A stretch of 35,516 nt of DNA from the NCBI GenBank assembly GCA_937922175.1, contig CAKZUU010000010.1:1-35516 (forward strand), in the 5' to 3' direction. Of the stretch, positions 28,093-35,516 are shown one piece after another (the first letter of the stretch is position 1; every line of letters starts with the position of its first letter). The position numbers were made by a program, and so were the translations under genes. Under the pieces are notes generated by a model, which saw nothing but the letters and a program-made list of their open reading frames with translations, ran no database searches and had not been told where the DNA came from. The stretch comes from an uncultured Gemmataceae bacterium. GTDB lineage: Bacteria; Planctomycetota; Planctomycetia; Gemmatales; Gemmataceae.

Positions 28093-28392
28093 ATGACGAT
28101 CGATGATGTTTTGCAATCAATGGGTAGTATGACGGTCGATGGGCAAGGGCGGTTAGCCAATCTGATGTTTGTCAAGGATCAAATCGTCGGCCATATCGAA
28201 GCTCGTCTACCCAGGGATTTTCTGAGGATTCCCGACGCAGCCATCGAGTGGACGCTGCATTGGCGCGACAACAAGGGAATGGAGCAACGGCTCACTTCGA
28301 CGGATTTGCGAGGTTTGTTACAACGATTCGGCCCGGTTGACTTGCTCACGACGCCGGCCCAGTCCTTGGATGAAGTTCTACAGCCGATCTGA
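28093..28392 (+). CDS. Small conserved-looking hypothetical protein, last gene of the proton-channel/VWA cassette
   Basis: 99-aa ORF 30 nt downstream of the VWA gene on the same strand (MTIDDVLQSMGSMTVDGQGRLANLMFVKDQIVGH...). No family recognised. Confidence 0.6.
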   Translation: MTIDDVLQSMGSMTVDGQGRLANLMFVKDQIVGHIEARLPRDFLRIPDAAIEWTLHWRDNKGMEQRLTSTDLRGLLQRFGPVDLLTTPAQSLDEVLQPI

Positions 28393-28470
28393 GCGAGCTC
28401 GGCATCGCCGTGGGTAAGCTCCTCTCGTAAATTGGCCAGGAATGGAGAATCTCACCCTGGAGACAAAGCG

Positions 28471-29094
<624 letters not shown>

Positions 29095-29114
29095 CCGCGC
29101 CTGAGCGTCGTCAC

Positions 29115-29158
29115 AAAAAGCAACGGCACGGTTCTTCGGAGCCGTGCCGTTGCGCTTT
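29115..29158. terminator. Bidirectional intrinsic terminator between convergent SOD and mgtE genes
   Basis: GCAACGGCACGGTTC-TTCG-GAGCCGTGCCGTTGC (29120..29153): 15-bp stem with one G-U pair and a UUCG tetraloop on the + strand. Followed by GCTTT on + and by CTTTTTGTGA on -. Confidence 0.85.
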
Positions 29159-30551
29159 AGAAGAGGATGACCAAAGCGACGCAGAAATAGATAATCAGCC
29201 CCATCACATCAACAAGCGTTGCGACAAACGGGGCGGAACTGGTGGCGGGATCGAAGCCCAACCAACTCAGGAGAAAAGGAAACATGCTCCCGGTCAGCGA
29301 GCCGAAAGTGACGACGCCGATCAGGCTGAGCCAAACCGTCAATGCGACAAAAAGAAAGTCTTCGCCGTAGTCGAACAAGTGGATTTCCTGCCACAGCACG
29401 ATTCGGGCAAAACCAATAAATCCCAGCCAAGTGCCCAAGCTCAGCCCGGAGCGAAGTTCGCGCCAAGCAACGCGCCACCAATCGCGCAGTTTCAATTCCG
29501 TCAGGGCAAGGGCCCGGACCACCAAGGTGGCTGCCTGCGAGCCGGAGTTCCCACCGCTGCTGATGATCAGCGGTATAAACATCGCCAGGACGACCTTTTT
29601 GGCGATCTCGTCCTCGAAATAGCCCATCGCCGTCGCGGTCAGCATCTCTCCCAGGAACAAGGCAGACAGCCATCCGCCGCGCTTGACCACCATCTGACGA
29701 TAGGAAACTTCGAGATATGGCTTATCCAGGGCTTCCATGCCGCCGAACTTCTGGATGTCTTCGGTGGCTTCTCTCTCCGCCACATCCAGGACGTCGTCGG
29801 CGGTGATGATGCCCAACATCTTGCCGTCCCGATCGACGACGGGAAGGGCCACTCGGTCGTACTTGCGGAAAGCGGCGACGACCTGCTCGCGATCCATCGT
29901 CGCCGGGATCGCCACCAAGGCGCGTCCTTCAATGTCGCCCACCCGGGTTTGCGGGTCAGCCAAGACCAATGAGCCGAGGCGCAACTCTTTCAGCAATTTC
30001 CCTGTCTCATCGACCACATAAACAACATTCAAAGTCTCCATCCCCGCCCCGAACCGACGGATCAGATCCAACGCTTGGGCGGCCGTCAGACCCGGCATCA
30101 AGGCGACATACCGGGGCGTCATGTACCGACCGGCGGTCTCCGGGGGGTAACCCAAAAGGGAACGTGCCGCCTTTAGCTCCTCCGGGGAGAGCGTCTCCAA
30201 AATGCGGCGAGTCACTTCCGCAGGCAACTCCTCGAACAAGCGTGCCTGGTCGTCCGGTGACATGCCTTGCAGGACGGCGTGCATCTGCTCGTTGGTCAGG
30301 TTGCGCAAAAGAATATCCTGCCGATCGGCTGGCAGGTAAGCAAACACTGCCCCCGCTTGTTCCCGCGGCAAGAGGCGGAAAATGGTGACATCGTCGGGAT
30401 GCGGAGCCTCGGTGATAATCTCCGCAACATCGGAAGGATCGAACTCCCCCAACGTTCGTTGGATGACGTCCCAACGCTTCTCCGCGATCAACTCATGCAG
30501 ATCCGGAACCAGTAGAGGTGCGATCGAAGCCATGCCCGTTTTCCCTGCCAT
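29157..30551 (-). CDS. mgtE: Magnesium transporter MgtE
   Basis: N-terminal MgtE domain, CBS-domain pair ('MTPRYVALMPGLTAAQALDLIRR...', 'LPVVDRDGKMLGIITADDVLDV'), membrane domain 'FIPLIISSGGNSGSQAATLVVRALAL...PATSSAPFVATLVDVMGLIIYF'. Alternative start at 30533. Confidence 0.92.
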   Translation of the reverse strand: MAGKTGMASIAPLLVPDLHELIAEKRWDVIQRTLGEFDPSDVAEIITEAPHPDDVTIFRLLPREQAGAVFAYLPADRQDILLRNLTNEQMHAVLQGMSPDDQARLFEELPAEVTRRILETLSPEELKAARSLLGYPPETAGRYMTPRYVALMPGLTAAQALDLIRRFGAGMETLNVVYVVDETGKLLKELRLGSLVLADPQTRVGDIEGRALVAIPATMDREQVVAAFRKYDRVALPVVDRDGKMLGIITADDVLDVAEREATEDIQKFGGMEALDKPYLEVSYRQMVVKRGGWLSALFLGEMLTATAMGYFEDEIAKKVVLAMFIPLIISSGGNSGSQAATLVVRALALTELKLRDWWRVAWRELRSGLSLGTWLGFIGFARIVLWQEIHLFDYGEDFLFVALTVWLSLIGVVTFGSLTGSMFPFLLSWLGFDPATSSAPFVATLVDVMGLIIYFCVALVILF

Positions 30552-30584
30552 GTTGCCGAGTCAAGCTGTTATACAGCATTCCGC

Positions 30585-30612
30585 TTGACGCGGTTCGGGA
30601 CCGCGTTATAAC
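30585..30612 (+). promoter_or_regulatory. Sigma70-like promoter with palindromic spacer upstream of the small lipoprotein gene
   Basis: -35 TTGACG (30585..30590), 16-nt spacer, -10 TATAAC (30607..30612). Spacer contains inverted repeat ACGCGGT-TCGGG-ACCGCGT (30588..30606). Confidence 0.5.
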
Positions 30613-30643
30613 GCCGCGAACGCTGACCCGGAGAGGCGTCCCG

Positions 30644-30904
30644 ATGCGTCAAATGTGGAAGATGATTGCCGGCATCAGCCTCGCTGGACTGTTTGTCGGA
30701 GGTTGTCAGGAGACGCCCCGACGCGTCGTGATCCGGCCGCCCAAGGAAGACTTCCACACTCCCCCGGACGGATTGTTCAAGGACCGAATCGAATATCCCA
30801 ACGACCTTCTCAACCAAGTCGCGCCTCGGCGGAAGAACGACGAGGATCGCTTCACCCCCCCGGCCGGTCCCCTCAATAGCGCAATGGGTGCCATGCCCCA
30901 ATGA
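30644..30904 (+). CDS. Small putative lipoprotein
   Basis: 86 aa from ATG 30644: MRQMWKMIAGISLAGLFVGGCQETPRR, signal peptide with lipobox-like VGGC, then a Pro-rich soluble region. Confidence 0.6.
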   Translation: MRQMWKMIAGISLAGLFVGGCQETPRRVVIRPPKEDFHTPPDGLFKDRIEYPNDLLNQVAPRRKNDEDRFTPPAGPLNSAMGAMPQ

Positions 30905-30912
30905 CGCAGCCA

Positions 30913-31743
30913 TCAGCACTGGAGGCCAAGAGTCGGTCCCTTGCTCGGGCTTGGCGGCGACCCTTCGACAGTCTTCTCACCCAGACCAAATCGTGTCATC
31001 AGAGCGGACAAAATCTCGGCCGCGACTTTCCGGTCGGACTCGTTCATTTCTTGACCATCCGTGCGTCGGATGCCGCTCCACGTCAATTCCAGACCGAGTT
31101 GGCGATGGGTTGACGAGTTGTGAAACTGCTCACGCAGCCGCCACGCCCAGACCATGCCGAACCGATTGCGAAATTCGAGCCACCATCGGGAAGCACGATC
31201 AGTGGGAGGACAACCGCGTGCCAACGCCCACCACGCTATCCACGGAGAAATTCCGGCCAAAAGAATGGCGGTCTCGTGCCAGGTCGATCCGGTGAGCCAA
31301 CGCGCCAGATAAAGTTCGCAAGCGACGGCGATCAATAGGGCGACGGCGGCAGCCCCCAGCCGAGTCGGCAAATAATTCAACAATCCCACGGCCGTGGCCA
31401 CAGCCAAGAAGGTCGTTCGCAAATCATCGGAGTTCGGCGGTTCCCCCTGAGAGAAAAATGTCTCAGCCAACGGCAAAAGGAGGACGGCCGCCAAACCCGC
31501 CACGACCGCATGCCAAGCGGTCACGCCGGGACGACGAGCGCCAAGGACGGCCACCCCCGCGCAGCAGGTCATCGAAACAGCGAGATAGGGCCACCATCCC
31601 TCGCGGTTCCAGCTTGCCCCGAGCCAAGCCAGCCAAGCCAAGGTGATCCAAAAGAAGGTGTGGCCCAAAGTCGTCCGCCGATTCGCCCACCACCCGAGGG
31701 CAAGCGGGAGGGCGGCGGACAGCAAGACGACACGGGGGACCAT
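30913..31743 (-). CDS. Hypothetical multi-pass membrane protein
   Basis: 276 aa from ATG 31743 (MVPRVVLLSAALPLALGWWANRR...). Several hydrophobic segments and a C-terminal soluble tail. Confidence 0.6.
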   Translation of the reverse strand: MVPRVVLLSAALPLALGWWANRRTTLGHTFFWITLAWLAWLGASWNREGWWPYLAVSMTCCAGVAVLGARRPGVTAWHAVVAGLAAVLLLPLAETFFSQGEPPNSDDLRTTFLAVATAVGLLNYLPTRLGAAAVALLIAVACELYLARWLTGSTWHETAILLAGISPWIAWWALARGCPPTDRASRWWLEFRNRFGMVWAWRLREQFHNSSTHRQLGLELTWSGIRRTDGQEMNESDRKVAAEILSALMTRFGLGEKTVEGSPPSPSKGPTLGLQC

Positions 31744-31962
31744 CAATTCCTCGCTGATTCGAGCCCAACACAATCGCGGCGAACCGATCGGCAAGACTCC
31801 GATACGGATTGTAACGATTACGATCAACGTAGGGCCAAGAGGATCCCCCTCAAACAAGTTTTTCACCCGTGCGGATTTGCCACGCGGTCGATAACAGGGA
31901 AGGAGCGTTACGCCGAAGTTGGCCCACGTCCGCGGATATCCTGGGGCAAGGAGATAGCCGTC

Positions 31963-32778
31963 ATGAGATTACGGAGCTGGTTTCTAGGATGGGCTGCCAT
32001 CGTCTGTTGGGCGGGTACCAACGAGGCAGGGATCATTGACCGATTCAAGCCCAAACCACCGGCTAAACCCGCAGCACCGACGCGTCCGACCGATCGGGCC
32101 GGTGAACTCGTGCAAGTCCTCCGGAACGATCCCGACGAGCGTCGGCGGCTGGCGGCGATCATCGAATTGAGCAAAGCCGATCTTCGTCAGGCTCCACAGG
32201 CAGGCGAGGCGCTGATCGAGGCGTTGCGGTTCGATGCGAATGTGGCGATTCGCACCGCAGCAGCCACTGCCTTGGGACGGCTTCGTCCGTTAACCATCTC
32301 GGCCGCTCAAGCCTTGGATGAGGCGTTTCAAAGTGATGCGTCTCCCCGAGTTCGCACAGCGGCTAAGGCGGCGTTGACGCCATACCTCCAAGCGGGCTAT
32401 CGTGCTCCATCGGCTCCACCGATCCCCGCTTCGACCCCTCGGACTTCGGTTCCCTTGGCGAAGAAGGCAGGCACTCCCCCCGGCCCGACGATTGCTCCCC
32501 ATACGGGTATTCCCCCGCGGCAGCCGATGTCTCGAATTACGATTCTCCAGCCGAGCACGGATGAGCCGCCTCTCGCCGACAGCCGACCGCAGGAGCCAAC
32601 TCAAGAGGCCAATCCGGCTTCGACCCAACGTTCCTCGGTGGTGCCGCTGCGTTCGCCCCTCAATTCACCGGCGCCCAGCAAGCCCGAGATCGTCGAGCCG
32701 AAACCGATCAAGCCCGAACCCCGTAAACCGACCAAACCGACGGATGACGAAGGTCCGATCCTGATCGGCCCAGGCTGA
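31963..32778 (+). CDS. Exported HEAT-repeat-containing protein with Pro-rich C-terminal tail
   Basis: Signal-like [26 protein letters not shown]-like '[15 protein letters not shown]...[28 protein letters not shown]...[21 protein letters not shown]', then P/K/S/T-rich tail. Confidence 0.72.
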   Translation: MRLRSWFLGWAAIVCWAGTNEAGIIDRFKPKPPAKPAAPTRPTDRAGELVQVLRNDPDERRRLAAIIELSKADLRQAPQAGEALIEALRFDANVAIRTAAATALGRLRPLTISAAQALDEAFQSDASPRVRTAAKAALTPYLQAGYRAPSAPPIPASTPRTSVPLAKKAGTPPGPTIAPHTGIPPRQPMSRITILQPSTDEPPLADSRPQEPTQEANPASTQRSSVVPLRSPLNSPAPSKPEIVEPKPIKPEPRKPTKPTDDEGPILIGPG

Positions 32779-32806
32779 TCAGGCCAACCGTCCCTGGAGT
32801 GCCCCG

Positions 32807-32843
32807 ACCGGTCTGCTTCCCGTCAGGGATCGGGCCGGTTTTC
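32807..32843 (+). terminator. Probable intrinsic terminator between the HEAT-repeat gene and thrS
   Basis: ACCGGTCTG ... CGGGCCGGT (9-bp stem with two G-U wobbles, 15-nt loop) followed by TTTC. Confidence 0.45.
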
Positions 32844-32935
32844 AGTTTTCATACGATGTTCTGAAGATGGAAACGGATAGGGAGGACGTCGACCGACCCG
32901 CGGGTCAGGGTCGTCGACGAGTTCCCGACGGAGCG

Positions 32936-35173
32936 ATGCGGATGATCACGTTACGTTTGCCCGACCAATCGACACGACAAGTCCCCGAAGGAACGCGACC
33001 GCGGGAGGTGGCCGAGAGTATCGGCAAAGGGTTGGCCAAAGCCGCCGTCGCCGCCCGGGTGAACGGCGAGATCGTCGACCTGGAACGCGAATTGACCGGC
33101 GACAACCGCGACGTCACCTTCGAGATCCTCACCGATAAAAACCGCGACGCGCTGGACGTTTTACGGCACTCTTGCGCCCACGTGATGGCTCGGGCTGTGA
33201 TGAGATTGTTCCCCGGAACCCAGCTTGCCTTCGGACCGACAATCGAGAATGGTTTCTATTACGACATCGACAGCCCTACCCCCATTCGCGAGGAAGACTT
33301 TCCGCGAATCGAAGCCGAGATGAAGGCCATCATCGACAAGGCCGAGCCTTTTGAGCGTTTCGAGCTGTCCATTGCCGAGGGAAGGGCTTTAGTCGCTGAC
33401 TTAAACCAGACCTTGAAAGTCGAACACATCGACGAAGAATTGAGTCGATTCCCGACGATCAGTTTTTACCGTCAGGGTGAATTCATCGATTTGTGCCGCG
33501 GGCCTCACATCCCCCATGCCGGACGAATCGGCGCTTTCAAATTGCTGAGTATTGCCGGCGCGTACTGGAAGAACGATGCCAAACGAAAGCAGTTGCAACG
33601 GCTTTACGGGACGGCTTTCTTCCGCAAGGAGGACCTCGATGCCTACCTAAAGCAGGTCGAGGAGGCCAAGAAACGCGATCATCGTGTGCTGGGCAAGCAA
33701 TTGAAGCTCTTTACCATCAGTCAGCAGGCCGGACAGGGTTTGATCCTGTGGATGCCCAAAGGGGCGATGGTCCGATCGATTCTCGAGAGCTTTATCAAGG
33801 ACGAGTTGCTGAAGCGAGGCTACTCGCCGGTGTACACCCCGCACATCGGTCGGTTGGAAATGTACCGCACCAGCGGACATTTTCCGTATTACCGCGATGC
33901 ACAATATCCGCCACTCTACTTCAACCCGCTGGGCCAGACCGTCGACACCTGGCTGACATTGCTGGAAAAAGGAACACTTCGACACGAATCCGAACAGGCG
34001 TTCGTCGCCTTGCTCGAAGCCGTCGCGGCCGATGCTGAACGCATCGAGGGACAGGAGCATGAGCTGGGGTTATCGCCGTCCGGATTGCGGCAATTGGTCC
34101 AAACCTATCGTCAATCCTCCGACGCGGCGCACAAAATGACGCTCTTGAAAACTTGGCTCTCCTCCCAAGAAGGCTACCTGCTCAAACCGATGAACTGCCC
34201 CCACCACATCCAGATTTACAAATCGCAACCCCGCAGTTACCGCGATTTGCCGGTGCGGTTGGCCGAGTTCGGCACCGTTTACCGGTTCGAGCAGTCCGGC
34301 GAACTGAACGGCATGACCCGAGTTCGCGGCTTCACCCAGGATGACGCTCACCTGTTTGTCACACCCGAGCAAGTCGAGCCCGAATTGCAAGCGAATATCG
34401 ACCTTGTCCTGTTTGTCTTGCGGTCTCTGGGGTTAAGCGATTTCCGGGTGCGTGTCGGCTTGCGTGATCCGAACAGCGATAAATACGTGGGGCCGCCCGA
34501 ACTGTGGGAGCAAGCCGAGCAAACCCTCATGAACGTCGTGAAGGCAGCGGGGATGGAATACGTTCGCGGCGTGGGCGAAGCCGCCTTCTATGGCCCCAAA
34601 ATCGACTTCCTGGTCCGTGATTGCATCGGACGCGAATGGCAACTCGGTACCGTGCAGTTGGACTACAACCTGCCCATTCGCTTCGATCTCGAATACATCG
34701 GCTCGGACAACAAACCGCATCGGCCCGTAATGATCCACCGTGCCCCGTTTGGGAGCATGGAGCGATTCTGTGGTATCTTGATCGAACACTTCGCCGGGGC
34801 CTTTCCTCTGTGGTTGGCACCCGAACAAGCTCGAATCATCCCCATCCGCGAGATGAATGATTACGCCCGGCACATCGAAACCGAAATGCGCCAACGCGGT
34901 TTCCGTGTCAGCGCTGACTTACGCCATGAAGATTTCCGCTCGAAAATCCGTGACGCTCAGTTAGAAAAAATTCCGTACATGCTCATTGTCGGCGAGAAAG
35001 AACGGGCCGCTGGAACGGCCGCGCTACGCGATCGAGTCGAGGGCGATTTGGGGGCAATGCCCTTGGCACAAATCATCGACCGCTTCGAAGCCGAGGTCCG
35101 AGAGAAGCGGATTCGAGAAGTGAGTCATCCCATGGCGAACCTCAGCGAAAGTTCGGCACGTTTTGGCGAATAA
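32936..35173 (+). CDS. thrS: Threonyl-tRNA synthetase
   Basis: TGS domain '[28 protein letters not shown]', '[35 protein letters not shown]', '[16 protein letters not shown]', '[41 protein letters not shown]', '[15 protein letters not shown]', C-terminal anticodon-binding domain. ATG 32936 or 32942 likely. Confidence 0.94.
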   Translation: MRMITLRLPDQSTRQVPEGTRPREVAESIGKGLAKAAVAARVNGEIVDLERELTGDNRDVTFEILTDKNRDALDVLRHSCAHVMARAVMRLFPGTQLAFGPTIENGFYYDIDSPTPIREEDFPRIEAEMKAIIDKAEPFERFELSIAEGRALVADLNQTLKVEHIDEELSRFPTISFYRQGEFIDLCRGPHIPHAGRIGAFKLLSIAGAYWKNDAKRKQLQRLYGTAFFRKEDLDAYLKQVEEAKKRDHRVLGKQLKLFTISQQAGQGLILWMPKGAMVRSILESFIKDELLKRGYSPVYTPHIGRLEMYRTSGHFPYYRDAQYPPLYFNPLGQTVDTWLTLLEKGTLRHESEQAFVALLEAVAADAERIEGQEHELGLSPSGLRQLVQTYRQSSDAAHKMTLLKTWLSSQEGYLLKPMNCPHHIQIYKSQPRSYRDLPVRLAEFGTVYRFEQSGELNGMTRVRGFTQDDAHLFVTPEQVEPELQANIDLVLFVLRSLGLSDFRVRVGLRDPNSDKYVGPPELWEQAEQTLMNVVKAAGMEYVRGVGEAAFYGPKIDFLVRDCIGREWQLGTVQLDYNLPIRFDLEYIGSDNKPHRPVMIHRAPFGSMERFCGILIEHFAGAFPLWLAPEQARIIPIREMNDYARHIETEMRQRGFRVSADLRHEDFRSKIRDAQLEKIPYMLIVGEKERAAGTAALRDRVEGDLGAMPLAQIIDRFEAEVREKRIREVSHPMANLSESSARFGE

Positions 35174-35225
35174 AGCTCGAGCGCATTGAGGATGAGTCCG
35201 TCGTCTCCCGAATCCGTGGATCGGC

Positions 35226-35516
35226 TTAGTACTTCATCAGGATCGTGGTGAAATAGTCCACATCGTTGCGTCGGCCGGATCCGGGGCGACTGTCGTAGCG
35301 CTCTTGGATGCCAGCCCGAAGGACCAGACCATACTCCGGAACGATCAAGAATTCACCGGCGGCCCGGAGCCGCAAGCGGAATTGTCCCCAGTCCGCGACG
35401 TTCGGAAAGTAATCACCGAAAGTCGCGAACCGAACGCGATCCGTCACAAGGTACTCCATGTCGAAACCCCACATCCCTTCCGGCACCCACCGGCTTTCGC
35501 GGGTCGTGGTGTTCAG
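35226..35516 (-). CDS. C-terminal fragment of a probable outer-membrane beta-barrel protein (DUF481-like), truncated by window edge
   Basis: Open from 35516 (LNTTTRESRWVPEGMWGF...). Alternating beta-strand pattern 'RFRLRAAGEFLIVPEYGLVLRAGIQERYDS...DYFTTILMKY' with a terminal aromatic residue typical of barrels. Confidence 0.45.
   Translation of the reverse strand: MNTTTRESRWVPEGMWGFDMEYLVTDRVRFATFGDYFPNVADWGQFRLRLRAAGEFLIVPEYGLVLRAGIQERYDSRPGSGRRNDVDYFTTILMKY

Noticed and set aside
23133-28392. Including the divergent FG-GAP protein in the stator-like cassette
   Set aside because: It is on the opposite strand with a 180-bp divergent gap. Shared function cannot be supported without neighbourhood conservation data.
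32779-32935. T-box or other riboswitch upstream of thrS
   Set aside because: No T-box consensus is recognisable; the region is explained by a probable terminator plus a short leader.

Overview
The window is about 35.5 kb of GC-rich, densely coding bacterial chromosome. Gene content and style suggest a planctomycete, possibly Gemmataceae-like; this is inference from content, not a database result. I support 22 complete protein-coding genes and one truncated gene at the right edge. I saw no rRNA, tRNA, CRISPR array or transposon. Recognisable genes: SAM methyltransferase with regulatory domain, Ski2-like DExH helicase, tricorn-like S41 protease, M28 peptidase, argG, ribD, PepSY-type membrane protein, FAD-dependent oxidoreductase, zinc-ribbon membrane protein, TPR/Ser-Thr kinase, ceramidase-like protein, acyl-CoA dehydrogenase, exported coiled-coil protein, FG-GAP/VCBS protein, Fe/Mn superoxide dismutase, mgtE, small lipoprotein, membrane protein, HEAT-repeat protein and thrS. 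The most interesting locus is a compact four-gene cassette at 24540..28392. It encodes a MotA/TolQ/ExbB-like proton-channel subunit, an Hsp70/actin-fold protein with a degenerate phosphate-2 loop, a MotB-like single-TM protein with a long coiled coil and a C-terminal VWA domain with intact MIDAS, and a 99-aa orphan. I propose it as a possible ion-driven stator-like complex coupled to a VWA domain. Its function is unknown and the assignment rests on motif reading only.
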